A DNA stretch of 60,608 bases, taken from Nemertoderma westbladi. Its lineage: Eukaryota; Xenacoelomorpha; Nemertodermatida; Nemertodermatidae. Positions within the stretch are counted from its first letter, which is position 1. Every line of letters starts with the position of its first letter. Under the pieces are notes generated by a model. That model worked only from the letters and a program-made list of their open reading frames with translations, searched no databases and was not told the DNA's origin. Shown one piece after another: positions 28,740 through 41,155 of the stretch. The DNA is taken from positions 1 through 60,608 of the forward strand of contig JAUCBJ010001688.1 of the NCBI GenBank assembly GCA_032718475.1, given 5' to 3'. The position numbers were made by a program, and so were the translations under genes.

Positions 28740-30670
28740 TATAGAATTATATTCCCTAAATGCCGTGGATTTTCAAAATTTTATTTTATTCGAATTAACT
28801 TTGTAAAGATTGCTTTGAGTTCTCATTAGTATTGGTTCTATCTATTGTGTATCTATCGGTCAAGTGGTTCAGTAGCTCAGTTGGTAGAGCGTTGGAAATT
28901 ATATGTGTAGTAGGTATCGAGTTCGAATCCTAGTAAGTGCGAATTATTTTTTGTGCAGAATTTCAACTCATTTAAATTAACCGCTACAAATTAATTGCAT
29001 TTGTCTGTACCAATAAGGCTGTAGTTATTTGATTGTAACCAATGTCGTGCAAGTTATATATTAGCTGGACCAATAAGCTATCTTTAAAACCTTGTTAGAA
29101 CCCATAGAACAATCGAGAATTTTCTCGATTGATTGCGGCACAAATTTAGTATATAAAGGTGCGATTTCGTTCATTAGTATACTTTATATCTCTCAATCTT
29201 ATATCTCAATCTTTCTCAGATTATCTTATCAATATTCTGTCGTGCTTAGTTTATTCTCAGATTACATTGTATTATAATTGTGTCTTCTGTAATAAAGTCA
29301 GAATATTCTCTCAGCTTTTCTGTTTTACTATGAATTCACTACGGTGAACAAACTCAGGGACAGGATGGCCGGCTAGAGATCGGGCCGCAGCAATGAACGG
29401 GAACATCACGGGAATGTAGACGAGAGACAACTCGCAATACCATTTTAGAGTTATTCGCCCATCGCCTGAAAGGTTAGACAGCGTTCGATCCTTGCTACCT
29501 AAGTATAAGACCAAAAGATCAAAAGGTAGACGTAGTGACACGCTGCAAGCCTAAAATTACATCATAGGGACTGTACTGTCTTGATTCAGGAAAACCCACA
29601 GTAGACCTTCACATTCCTACGGGGGAGAGGGAGAGCATAAGCAGATACTAGTACGCAGATAGGACGTGGGCACACCGGTACAAGGCATACACATTGGTTA
29701 GGGTGCAGCAAACTGTACGCTTAACTCTTGCTAAGTACAGGTGTGTGTGCGACTATTTGCAGTACGACGGTGTCTATTACATCAGAACTTGTAGGCTAGG
29801 GGGGTTGCTGTGTTTTCACCTGAATTGGGATTGTACCGTTCAGGCGGTAGGGCAGTTTACACTAGGCGCAAATAAATTGAGGCTATCAGGGATATACTAA
29901 CATCTACCGTGTCCCCGCCAACGCCCTAATAGGAAGTTACCCGGACTACCTGGGTGACTAAAATTCTAGATAGGAGCCAGGATAGCTATTAGTACCCGTA
30001 CGCCTACAGTAGTAAACTAACACATCTCTTCTTAGTATCAGGGACCTGGTACCTAAAATTGCCGAATTCTGGGCGTAGTATTAACCTTATGCCTGAATTT
30101 GAGTCCTGGAAATACGCAAGAGGGGAAGGAACCTTATCATTCGTGAGTATTGGACCTACAAGTTATAAAATTAGAATATTCGTAAAATGCACACCGTACC
30201 CAGTAATTATATATGTGAAGGAGCAAAACTGTTTTGACCGTTCAGAATTAACACACGCGCGTTAGAAATTATTTACACCTCGAAATATATAAAATTAACT
30301 TTGTCCGTACTGTGCTTTGCCCGCTAGTTAGACATCTCCAAATCTGCTCTATACCTAGCTAGCGTCCCTTTGCCCAACCATATAAATCACACCGCGGCAA
30401 AGTATACGAGCCCCTTAGTCCGTCAGTGAGTCAGCCTGATTTTAGGATTCGCTGCGCGGGATTTGTTTTACCGAAGTTTGTCTGCTCGTAGACTGTTTTC
30501 TGCCTCACCGGTTATAAGAGATCGATACTGCAATATATTCGCTTACTTAGGGTTTACTGTTTTGGTGAGAAGGTCGGATTTATGATTTGATTTACAAACT
30601 TTACAGTAGGATATTGCAGGTATTGTTACCGTCTCTTCCGATAGTAGGAATAGGCGTATCTCTTCAATTA
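28740..30670 (+). repeat. 3' LTR (1,931 bp)
   Basis: Matches 12360-14290 with two substitutions seen (28789 and 29678). It provides the polyadenylation signal (29291-29296) for the genomic RNA. GTAGG follows directly at 30671-30675. Confidence 0.93.
28866..28952 (+). ncRNA. tRNA-like Pol III unit in U3 of the 3' LTR
   Basis: Exact copy of 12486-12572: A box, B box and T6 run unchanged. The stems other than the D arm are not base-paired, so this is not a functional tRNA gene. Confidence 0.65.
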
Positions 30671-30888
30671 GTAGGTACTGTATTGCACTATTGCGTACTG
30701 CAGACTGCAGTAGTACTGTAGTACTGGTACTGAAACTGATGTACTCGTACTGGCCTGGTACCTGGCACTGGCATCAGGCATAGCCATAACATTACTACAG
30801 CAGTACAGTACTAGCCTACAAGAACTGAAGAATAGTTACCCATTGACATTTTGCATTGCTACTTCTCTACTTGGGTTAAGCGGTAGAG

Positions 30889-31092
30889 GTGTCAAATAGG
30901 GGACCCTCCTAATCTGCTAACTTAAATCACCTGCTTGTCCTGGTATTTTGCAGGTGATAACAATATTCTTAACTCTCGTTTATTGTTTTGGTTCCTTTCA
31001 AGTTTCAATTCGCCTCTGTAACCTGCTCTTTTACTAACTGTTGCTTTAGTGATTTCAGGATTAGCAGGTTATGAGGGTCCCCTATTTGACAC
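30889..31092. mobile_element. 204-bp MITE with 32-bp terminal inverted repeats
   Basis: The ends GTGTCAAATAGGGGACCCTC... and its reverse complement at 31061-31092 match at 30 of 32 positions. A second internal inverted repeat (CACCTGC/GCAGGTG) lies near 30927-30957. It carries, in reverse orientation, the sequence GAGCAGGTTACAGAGGCG ... AACAATAAACGAG that is tandemly amplified at 45709-46036. No target duplication is obvious. No coding capacity. Confidence 0.85.
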
Positions 31093-31216
31093 AAGTGCCG
31101 TCTAATTAAATTGATAATAACATATAATCATATAGGCTGATAGCAGTGATAGGTGAACTGCAACAATTCTAACAATATACTGATACGTAACAGTATTAGA
31201 TACCTGTAACTATACG

Positions 31217-33711
31217 ATGTCGAAGGACTGGAGTGCTGTTGATCTTCCGAGATCGAAACTCCTTTATACGAGGACGTTACTTAACATATTAAGAGATAAT
31301 TATGACAATGTTTCTTTGGAGCTTCCCAATGTTTCTGTCGATATGCATCCCTTGCCTTTGGGGGTGGTTACCGCGTTTAAACCTGTCGGTATTGTTGGGA
31401 AAGGACTTCATATGAAGTATTATCGCATGGATGCTAAGAAAGTTATTGATGGACAGGAAGTGACCCGCGTTGTGTACTATTGTGGTCATACAGGAATTCA
31501 GCAAACCATTGTATATGGAAGCGGCCGCAACGATCGGTACCTAAGTCTTTTTTCAAGGAAGGATAAATCTGATGAAAACGATGGGTGTAATGATGACGGG
31601 CAGGAGGATGTGCTGAAGAAAAAGCGCCATGTGCTAAGTGGGTCAGCACTTGATGCCATTGAAAATGTCTGTTCTGTTCTGGGCAATATAATTAAACCAT
31701 CAGTAGCTGCTGCGTCAATAAATGCAACATTGGGAACTGGAATGTTTAATACTTCATGTCTCTCGTCGAATGTTACTTCTCATCAAACGCCGCATTCAAA
31801 ATATAGATCCTCATACAAATATACTTATAATGAAATCCAATGAAGAAGACCCAACACGTTTTATTCGTGAATGTTCATATCTGGATTCTGTTTTTTTATA
31901 TCAGTTATATACCAATCGTCAACTTACAGAAGTTCAGCTATTTTGTTCTGGGCCCGGGGCATTTTCGCTAGGAGCTGATACCATATTTAATATTTCTCAA
32001 TGTTGCTGGGGTTTCTTTTCATCATATCGGTGTCCAATTTTCGAAGGAGATGCTGTATTAATAGGACCAGGTGGGTTGATACCATCGAAGGAAGAACTCT
32101 GCTATAGATGGATGTTGTCCCCCTTAGCCGATACAAGCTTAGCTAGAGACCTGGTGCACTATACTACAGACGGAGAACAAGCTATTGTAAATGCATTGGG
32201 TTTATTACTCCCTTTTGCAGTTCATATACGTGGTTTGGAACACTTGTTGGAAAATATTGCTGACAAGGCCCGCAAATGTGGATTAAATAAATCTGAAATT
32301 ACACGCATTAAGCAAGATGTCAACAGGGTCGTTCTTTCAGATGAAGTCGAAGCAGATTGGAATGCGCTCATGGACAACTACCTTCTAGAAAAATTGGACT
32401 GCAGAGTGATTGAGTATCTGACGAATATATTCAATGAAATCCGTGACCATTGCAACATCGGATTGTTGCATTTGCGCGATCGGCGTTTGCTCTACAATCA
32501 GCAGAGTGAGAGCATGAACAGTACTATTAAACGTTTTACAACTGGCCTACCAGTAGATGAGGCAATTCAGGCGATCAAGAAGGCATTATCATCGCAGATG
32601 GATGATGTAGTTAGAGGTTTATTGGGAGTGGGATCTAAGTACAAACTTAAGAGCTATTTACAGCAGTTTCAATTAAATGAGTCCAAATACTTCAAACTAG
32701 ATGACGAGGAACGTATGTGGTTGTATATGAAACGTATAAAGAAAATCAGTCATGAGTACCAGAAACATTTTCTAAACGAACCACTCGATTCTACAGCAAC
32801 CTCTGTTGATTTTCTTGTTGGAGATAAAGATGATGTTATACTATTAGATGTGGGTGAATCACCGACTCCTGTCCGTATAGACCAGGAAAACCAGGACTCA
32901 CTATAAGGCCCTTCATGTTCATATATACCTGTAACACCAGCTCAGGAAGTTGTTGAAAATGAACCCAATAATTCGGAGGAACATGTGTTACAAAAGTATT
33001 CTGAAGATTTGATAGACAGTGATCTGTCAGCATCACTAGTTGCTTCTATTGTAGCTTCGGGTAAAGAGTCTGTAAATCGTGTAGTCGGGATGAACAATGG
33101 CGATGTTATTGTGCGTTCTAAGCTAGGGCGTAAGGTCCATTACGTTAAAAAGCAGAAGCACGGTAAAAAAAGTTACCTTTTCATGCGTGTGTTTGGGCTA
33201 TAAAGCGAACAAGGTTTGTTCGCATGTTATTGCCGCTGGTCTGCACGCAAATTCCTTGGCCGAGATGCGAAACGCCATAAATGTTACTATAAAGAGAACA
33301 TTTTCCAAAAATATTTCGAATATTGCTTCAGTGGTCTTTGGCTCTGGTAAGAAGCCATCTGCGCATAGACGTGGAGGTAGAGCGCCACTAGTGCAGTCCG
33401 GAGGTTGCGGTAGTTCGTCTACCTCAGTCCCTGAGCTAATTCCTCGTACATCCAGCTCTGCACGTAAGTGTCACAGCTTCTCATACAACTTTAAGCAATC
33501 GGACGCAACCATTGTGAAGTGTTGGGCGATGTTGTCATTTTCAGTTGGCGGACAGATACAAACCAAACCGGGGTTCCAATATCTCCACTTTAATGAACTC
33601 TGTTGCAAGGACCTCAACGAAATTAAAATATCCTCAGCTGCTAAGGAACTTCTAACACCTGATGACTTTAAATCAATGGAAAAACACGGGATTGGAATTA
33701 TCCTCAACTGA
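31217..33711 (+). pseudogene. Mutator-like (MULE) transposase with SWIM finger, broken
   Basis: Three pieces make one MULE-type protein. The N-terminal part (31217-31843) is followed, after a frameshift near 31800-31843, by the catalytic region (31722-32906). That region has an ADTIFN first Asp, a YTTDGEQAIV second Asp with a downstream H-R-G-L-E-H step, and a NQQSESMNSTIKR region with the likely Glu. An in-frame TAA at 32904-32906 interrupts it. The frame continues to a 1-nt shift in an A7 run near 33166. The C-terminus then carries a SWIM zinc finger, CVC ... CSH (about 33185-33230). Terminal repeats were not identified. With two frameshifts and a stop it cannot make a full protein. Confidence 0.82.
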
Positions 33712-34564
33712 ACAATCGCTGCTTCTGTTTCGCCATCGAGTGGACTATGGACTGGTTGCTAAGCTACGCTAAACTATGCTCCTATTGAACATTTCGTTAG
33801 TTTAATTCGAAAAAGTGTTATTTTTGTTATTTTGTTACTTGTTAAATTCCTTGTTGAATTGTTAAACATCATATGTGCTTATTTCGTTTTGTGCTTATAC
33901 TATACAGCCGCATATACTAACTTTGTTTTATATTATTTATCTTATATTTTTCTACCCAGAAAACACCGTCATTCAAGTTGGTTTTGTATGACTTACCCTT
34001 GCATGATTGATTGCTGTTAGTTTAAAATTTGCTGTTTAAAATTCTTTAAAATTTAAAATCAACCATTTGCTATGGAAACGCGATTTAAAATCCTGACTTC
34101 CTGAACTTTTCATTTACTTCACGCATACAGTACCACATTTCAACAAATTTGACCTAGCCGATGCTGAGATAGTGACATTTAAACATTGAGGCAGATAGAT
34201 GGCCGGATAGATGAACATTGCCGATCTGGTCCATACTAAACTGTGGGCACGGCCCACCCCCACATGACAGTCGGCCCTCGTGGCTCTCCCCACTCCCCAC
34301 ATTACAGCATTACTGAGCTCATTATGTAATATTTACTACTACTACTAGGTCGAGCGAACTCGGACAAAGTTAGAATAAACTTAAAAACCGCAAGTTAAAA
34401 GACACAAATTTCAATAAAACCGTATGTACGTTTTCTTATTATTTATGCAATGACAAAAAACCGCAAGTCTTGTTGACTTAATTAAGGCACTTACGGTCTT
34501 TTACCCTTGTAGCAGTTATGCGACATATGGTCTTTTCACATTGCATGGCAGAATTCACAGTTTT
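33712..34564. other. Non-coding stretch after the MULE relic
   Basis: AT-rich with no frame I can support. It contains TACTACTACTACTAGG at about 34333-34350, resembling the microsatellite tail of the LINE family of copies A-C, but without LINE sequence next to it. Confidence 0.4.
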
Positions 34565-34640
34565 AAAAAAAAACAGTTGGTGTCGAACCCAGGCCATGGG
34601 TCATAAGCTACGCAATGATTAACCACTACACCGCGGAGCC
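34565..34640 (-). ncRNA. tRNA-derived SINE head
   Basis: On the minus strand GGCTCCGCGGTGTAGTGGTT begins a tRNA-like unit with an A-box-like TAGTGGTTAA, a B box GGGTTCGACACC, and a T9 run (34573-34565) that would end a Pol III transcript. The 5' and 3' acceptor strands do not pair, so it is a tRNA-derived repeat rather than a tRNA gene. It is different from the tRNA-like unit in the LTR. Confidence 0.6.
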
Positions 34641-34730
34641 ATTATAACTCAAAATAATGGAATTGCCGTAGCATACCGTATGCCATGGAAATTGGCCAAA
34701 ATAGGTACAACATACCAATTTCGACAACTT

Positions 34731-34837
34731 CCCGTAGCATACGGTATGCTACGGGAACTGTGCAGAATACGTACAAATACGTACACATACGCGTTAAATA
34801 CAAACCACAAAATTGTTCAAGTGGTTCAGTAGCTCAG
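34731..34837 (+). repeat. Palindromic module ending in a truncated tRNA-like head
   Basis: A 25-bp near-palindrome (34731-34755) is followed by GAACTGTGCAGAATACGTAC, then CACATACGCGTTAA, then 21 nt (34817-34837) identical to 12480-12500 of the LTR tRNA-like unit, which stops in the D arm. The first blocks recur inverted at 12150-12193, and the middle block lies in the palindrome arms at 11702-12126. This suggests one modular repeat family. Confidence 0.7.
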
Positions 34838-35997
34838 CCCAAAAACAGTTGGCCCCGAGGTGCGTCCTAGGTGTGTCCTAGGCTAAGCTGAGGTCCGTCC
34901 TAGGCAGAGGGCTAAGGTACGTCCCAGGCAGAGACACGTTTGATTGGTTGTCCCACTTAGCTAGCTAGGAATTCCATCTTGAACCCAACTTAGTAACCGA
35001 GGCCTGTGAATGGCTAATTTAGAATTCATAAGCTGTTTGTAGTTGAAAACTTTCTGGATGCCGAGAATGGATTGTACTATGAATTAATAATAAATTCAGA
35101 GGTAACTAAAAGTATTTCATTACGGAAAAAAATTAACGAAAAATATGTGAATGCTCCATTTGAATATTTTTAATTTGCCTTCTTGTTAAAATCAAACAAA
35201 CATGTAAATAATGAGTTCTGTGGTGTACATTATCATACATTATCTGGCCCTCAAGCATAGCTGCATAGACCTTGCTTCTTTGTATCTTGACGTAGTGGAC
35301 AGCAGCCTTGTATTGTACATATCCAACCAGTGACTATCTCTCTCTGGGAAGCCAAGCACATACTGTAGACTCCATTATGTGGTTTACTTGTACTGGTAGT
35401 AGGTGCCACCAGCATCACCATAGCACTGTCGTGTGTATGAACAAACATGTCTTGATTATGTGGATTCTATTAGACATATTTTATTTAATTTTGTCAGACA
35501 TATCAACAATTCAACAATATGCGTACACATACCGAATACAGTATGTATTCGGATCTACCACAGCAGTAACACTTAAAGGGAAATTGTAGTCGGAAATATC
35601 CTAACTCAAAAAATGGGGAGGAGATGGGAAGGAATTGCAGTGACATAATTCTACATTTGAAAGGGGTATATTCACACATATCTCAAAAGTTAGGCGAGGC
35701 TACTAGTACATAAATATTACACCAAAATCATACATACTTCAACATTTTCGCAACTGGACAGTCGTACATAAAGTTTCTCGACAATAATGGTGGGAGGTAG
35801 GGGAGAGGGTGATAAATATTTATAGAGTTTAACAAAAACATACTAACGGAGAAACAGACAAACCAAAATACTATCGTAATATCGACAAGCGTCAAAATTT
35901 CCATAAAATTTCATGTTGATGATAAAAAAAAACAACTGTGAAATAATCTATTAATTTTTAAATCTTTTATTAATAAAATTAACTAACATTCATTGCA
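34838..35997. other. Gene-poor stretch
   Basis: No supported coding region. Short frames at 35251-35448 and 35308-35589 overlap on opposite strands and show no domain. GGTCCGTCCTAGGCAGAGG-type near-repeats occur at about 34856-34930. Confidence 0.4.
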
Positions 35998-37245
35998 GCA
36001 TTCCCAATGAACATGGTGGTAAAGTCATTGGATTTGAATGCATTTAATCTCAAATCTTTTCTGTCAGCATCCAAAGGTAAATTTGGAAGTACTAAGTCAC
36101 ATTCTATTACCCATAGTTTTTGATTGGCTAACTTTCCGTACACACATGGGCACTTGTGGTATAACCCATATATACCTTTACATAGCGCGCCATTATGAGT
36201 AGATACAATATCAATCTAAAATTTAAACAATGTTATTATAAAATAGTTATATCATGTATAATATTATACTACAGTAATTTTAATTATACTACAGTAATTT
36301 TAATATACTGACACTAAAACAAATCCGCCTCCGCTTTGCAGGTTTTGCTTTTTTTAAACCGCTATTTCGAAAATGACAATAAAAATATCCTTGGGCCATG
36401 GTTCATGAAAAATTTCGTAACAAAAATTTTTTTTTATTACATAGCAATTATTATTATCATATGATAATATTGTTTGAAGGTCCTACACTAACAAAATCGC
36501 TCTCATTTGACAAATAAATACGATTTGATAATTATCTTTGTTTACATCGAAAATTTAATTAAAATATTTATATTAATATTTCTTAAATTTAATTTCAAAT
36601 ATAAAATAAGCATTGAAAAATTTAATAAAAATTTATATTAAATATTATATAGTTATAATTATATATTTATATGTACGTTATTATTATTAAATTTACGAAA
36701 TGATTGTACATATTATGAAATCAAATACAATTTTTAATTTTAGTTTCCACCACCACCAAAATTAAATTTAGTAAGAATTTTTACATCCCTCCACCAAACA
36801 CAAGTCTAAAACTTGGATTCAGTACCGGTCTTGGAGGTCAAACCCCCGCAGACCGGCACCGTCCCCAAATTATATATTTATTAGTATGGTTATTAAATAA
36901 ATATAAAAATAATTTATATTTTAATAATGTAGTTAAAATTGAAATGTACAATAATTAACTGAACTTACACCTCGCAATACTAAGTGTTCGACATCGACAC
37001 TGAAAGGTCTCATCTCTTCCACCAATGGTTCAATATTTACTTGAGGTAGAGGTTCCAGTGTTATAAGAATCCGATCAGGCTGCATAACGACGACTAGTAT
37101 TGGTATGTTGTGAGACGTATCGCCTCTATATGCAGGCTCATTAATACGTATCAAACTCCCTACGCCCACATTAGGGCTGGAAAAGTTTGTAGTCTGGGCA
37201 TTTCCATGATTAATCACGATGAACATCATGGATGATATCAAATCT
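35998..37245 (-). CDS. OB-fold-like gene, two exons, paralogue of 7265-9131
   Basis: Exon A runs from 37245 to 36969, after TTTTTTTCAG and before GTAAGT. Exon B runs from 36215 to 35998, after AAATTTTAG and before GTTAGT. Both join in phase 0. Exon A has FSSPNVGVGSLIRINEPAYR, with the G-x-x-IR step seen in GATIRLEE of the plus-strand copy. Exon B shares IVS ... GALCKGIYG, CPC, KL, a Trp, and FKSNDFTTMF with the other copy. Neither exon has an internal stop. Further exons are not identified. An OB-fold, RPA/POT1-like single-strand DNA-binding role is inferred from the G-x-IR pattern and the paired Cys only. Confidence 0.55.
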
Positions 37246-37732
37246 CTGAAAAAAATTTATTTAAAATAAAGTATATATTTTTCAAAAGTATATGACCATA
37301 TAAGAAATTCTACAAATAATAGACATGATATGATAAATAAAAAAATATAACTTACCAAAATAACTTAGAAACACACGATGCAAATTTAAAAATTTTCAAA
37401 TTAAGAGTCTTTCCAAAAAAAGAAACATCTATTTATAAAAAACTATCAAGATATGATGCGTATTATTAAGGTATCTCATCAAAAATAAAACAAAATAATT
37501 TGAAATAAATTAAGCCTCACAAAAGAAAAAACTGCTGAGTTAGAGCAAAACATATTTCGATAAATTGATTAGCAAAAGCCAACACACCTACGCTACATAA
37601 ATATTTTAAAGATTATTATATCAAAGAATATCACTGCAGTTCTAACATTTGTAAACTTCAATTAAAAACACTTCGATTTAAAAAAAATCCATCGATTAAG
37701 TTAAATACTGCAAAATACAATACACTTACAGA

Positions 37733-37973
37733 ATAGCATAAATGTTTGATGTTTAGGGCTGCCCTTAGTAGTCTTGTGTAGCAACCATCAATTCGTTGTT
37801 CAAGTGATTTAGTCAGTGTCCAGGTCTCACCCCCATATAAAAATACACTTTCCACTGTGGCTCGAAAGAACTTAGTCTTCAGGTGCCTGGAGAGATCTGA
37901 TTTCCAGATGGTATCCATTTTTGATAGAGCTACCCAAGCCTTTGCTTTCCTAACTTCTATGTCGGCTATGTCT
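37733..37973 (-). pseudogene. LINE reverse transcriptase C-terminal fragment
   Basis: On the minus strand from about 37973 the frame reads EVRKAKAWVAL, MDTIWKSDLSRHLKTKFF, then LYGGETWTLTKSLEQRIDG and TRLLRAALNI. This is the C-terminal region after the palm in RTE/craniofacial-type LINEs. It is a different family from copies A-C. There is no catalytic box and no start. Confidence 0.8.
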
Positions 37974-38407
37974 AACGGCTATGTACTGTACAGTACAATA
38001 TCATATCATATCAATCATCGATTGAATATTTTGTTATAACTCGGATATTTATCGCATTTTTCTCTCGAGGTTGGATGGAAGAGTGAGTGGTGAGTTGTGA
38101 GGAGTTATAACAGTCCCGAGTTCGAACCCAGTTGAATATTTTGTTATCTGAAAAATTGCGAAATTAAATTTAGTTACTGGTGAAAAATTACGAAATGAAA
38201 AATAGTAGAAGTTACCTGTAGACACCCCTAGCGCCTGTAAAATTTTTATTTTTATTTAACTGATCGGACCGCACTATACTACTCTGTACCGGTACAATTT
38301 GTGCTACTGACATAGGCCTATATGAATGGTGATTTCAGTATTCTGTAAATTCTACAATTATCTAAGTTTAAACTCGCTACGATAACTCCATTAATTCTGT
38401 TCCTATC

Positions 38408-40482
38408 ATGGTAGTAATACATCGTGACTTGGTTTTCTTCATACCAGTAGTCGCGGCGTTGCTCCTACTGGTAAATGCACTCGTATTTCCAGTGTCTGAA
38501 GTAATGGCGGTGAAACAAACTCAACGACGGCGAGGATGTGCTGATAAGGAATATTCCCTAAGATGCATGTATCAGAATGTGCGCTCGCTGAATGAGAATA
38601 AAGTGTATGCTGTCAAAGAGGACATAATAGCTAGAACGCTAGACTTAGTATTCATAGTCGAGCTATGGAACAACGTTGAGTTCTTGAATCTCGCCAATCC
38701 GGAGGATTACTATAATCGGCATTTGACGAGGAAAGACCGTACTGGAGGAGGGGTGGCTGTTATAGTGCACAACTCGGTGAAACTGCGAAAAATACCCATC
38801 CTGGCTAATGAACAGTTTAAATCCTTGCTTCTAGCAACCGACAAAGACTTGTTCATGGTCGTTCATCGCCTCCCAAATAGTAAAAGGTATTCAACTTCAA
38901 TTGTCGAGTATAAGAAAATTATTGATAGTACATTGGAAGACATGTCGTTAAAGTTCGACACAATTACTATTTTTGGCGATGCGAATTTATGGTTAGAATC
39001 TGACAAGTCGTTCCAATATCTATTGGAGACACACGGTTTCTATTTCAAGAAGACGGGTCCAACGCATAAGGATAGTCATACTCTAGATTTTGTAGCTAGC
39101 CTGGGCTATAAAATCGCTGATGTTGATCTGGATCCTATAGACGAAGTGTTTAGTGATCATGCCAGTATGTGATGGATATCGAATCTGTCCAGAAATATCT
39201 CTAAATCTTATGAGGAACGGAGAAGTTTTCGAGCCTGGAAAAACTTTGATAAGGATAAATTTATAACGGAGCTGAAAGTTAATGGATTGGATAAGAGTAG
39301 TGGAGATTTAACATGCAAAGGGTTTGAGGCGTGGGTAAAGAACCTGAGGAATTTGTTTGAACGACATGTTCCCATGAAAGAGAAGATTGTAAAGATCAAC
39401 ACTAAACACTCGAAAATCAGGGAGGAAGATAGGGAGTGGATCCAGACTAAACGGAAGGAGAAGAGACGGTGTGAACTTGCGTTTCACAAAGAACGGACTG
39501 AGCAGAACAAAGTTAATTTAAATATAGCAAAGTCGGACCTAGCGAAATTGCTTCGCGATTCTACAAGGGCGTTTTACTGCGATTATATTAATACCAATTC
39601 GACTAACTCAAAACTTCTGTGGAAACAGTTCAAAAGGTTATTGGGAAAGGGAGGAAACCTTGTTTTACCGACTAAGCATGGCAATACTGCTGAGTTGGCA
39701 ACAAAATTCTCACATTTTTTCACTGAAAAAATTAACACTATTATGTTGACATTCAATACGAGCAGTCGATGTAATAATCTCCCAAAATTGTATAAAACAG
39801 ACTTTTGTGAATTTCAGCCTTTTCAAGAGGAGGACTTAGCTCAACTCATAAGGAAGATGTCAAATGCAACTTGCGAACTGGACTGTATGCCAACGCCTTT
39901 ATTTAAATCGGTAATTCCCGTTGTTATTCAGCCCTTAACGATGTATATAAACATGGTTTTAGCAGATGCGGAATTCCCAGCCTTTCTTAAACTGTCTATC
40001 GTAAGACCTCTCTTAAAGAAACCGGAGTTGGATGCTGAGATATTAAAAAATTATCGACCAGTGTCAAACCTTAGTTTCTTATCTAAGGTAGTTGAGAAAG
40101 TGATACTTTATAGAGCTACACCACAGCTAGCTTTTCACCAGACACAGTCTGGTTACAGACGGCACCATTCCACTGAAACTGCTATTCTATTTCTTCTAAA
40201 TAAATTTCTTAAGGGAATAGAAAATCAACAAGTTACTTTGTGCTCCTATATTGATTTGAGTGCGGCGTTCGACACTGTCCATCACAAAAACCTTATATTT
40301 AAGCTCAGTAAAGAATTTGGGTTCACTGGTGCTGCACTTAATCTCTTTGAGTCCTATTTAGCTGACAGACATCAATGCGTGAAAATTGATGAGAGTACAT
40401 CTGATAAAACATTGCTTCAAACCGGCGTGCCTCAGGGAAGTATCCTTGGGCCAGCACTTTATAATGCGTATATGACTGACCT
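38408..40482 (+). pseudogene. LINE endonuclease-RT protein, one stop, 3' truncated
   Basis: The first part (38408-39172) is an APE-type endonuclease with QNVRSL, ELW, GGGVAVIV, IFGDANLW and a terminal SDH. An in-frame TGA at 39170-39172 follows, then the same frame continues into the reverse transcriptase (from about 39290) with NYRPVSNLSFLSKVVEKV, QSGYRRHHSTETAI, the first catalytic Asp in DLSAAFDTV, and GVPQGSILGP. The sequence leaves the family at about 40482, before the Y-x-D-D box, so the enzyme is incomplete. Motifs fit the CR1/Jockey-like group. Start and UTR are uncertain. Confidence 0.87.
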
Positions 40483-40659
40483 GTTCTGGCGTGTGGATAA
40501 AGGCGTGTGTTAAATTGTGGCATATAATAATTGTGGGGAAACACTCACAGGGAGTGCCAAAGTGACAATTAGTGTATAAGCCAATAGCGGGGAGGGAAGC
40601 ACGTGATTAGAGATAGGAAAGCATCCACTAGGTACAGAGGGCCAAGTACAGTAAGAGGT

Positions 40660-40697
40660 AGTTCTGCTGTTAGTATAGAGGTCGCGGTTGTTTATCA
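40660..40697. repeat. Second copy of the 38-nt repeat
   Basis: Exact match to 137-174 in the same orientation, with unrelated flanks on both sides. Confidence 0.8.
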
Positions 40698-41155
40698 GTG
40701 TGTATCAATCATATATTATTCTGCATTACTGATTTACCGGTCAGTTCATTAGTTACACAGTTGCAGACTGGTCATAGTTTATGACCGTCACTGCCACTAA
40801 CATCACCAATTAATCTGTATATTTTTCTGCTGTTACTGATTTACCGTGATATCCATGACATACTGATTGTGCTATTATTGTTCGGAGTATTAATATCGAG
40901 AAACAGAAACTCTATTATTTTCCCTGACGGCCTTCGGCCAAAGCAAACTAGTGCAACTGCCCAGCAGAACGGTGACGGGTACAAATCTAATCCAGTCGAG
41001 ATCTTAGGATCCCGTCACAAGGAAGTTTATAAGGGTATCAACCATGACATCGAGAATCTCCGGGACTGACAGAGCAGATCAATGGAGGTTCTATAGGAAT
41101 ATCTCACATATGCGGACCTGTGATTTAATGTTTTCTCGTTAACATTTAATTGAAG

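Larger units (their letters stand above)
12360..30670 (+). mobile_element. Full-length BEL/Pao LTR retrotransposon with extra 3' genes
   Basis: The order is 5' LTR, leader, gag-protease-RT-RNase H (15097-21396), RNase H end and integrase (21378-23948), two accessory frames (24606-25817 and 25801-27948), 3' untranslated region, 3' LTR. The BEL/Pao assignment rests on the DUF1759/DUF1758-like Gag and protease, the YVDD reverse transcriptase with its connector, and the H2C2 plus DDE integrase. GTAGG flanks both ends (12355-12359 and 30671-30675), a candidate 5-bp target duplication; the matching block is 7 bp, so the exact border could shift by one or two bases. The LTRs differ at two positions (12409/28789 and 13298/29678), so insertion is recent. 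At 18.3 kb it is long for the superfamily. Confidence 0.93.

Noticed and set aside
30889-31092. The MITE as the terminal repeat of the Mutator-like element
   Set aside because: Both inverted ends lie upstream of the transposase and I found no matching end downstream of 33711.
35251-35589. Small genes at 35.3-35.6 kb
   Set aside because: Opposite-strand overlapping frames without domains or splice signals.
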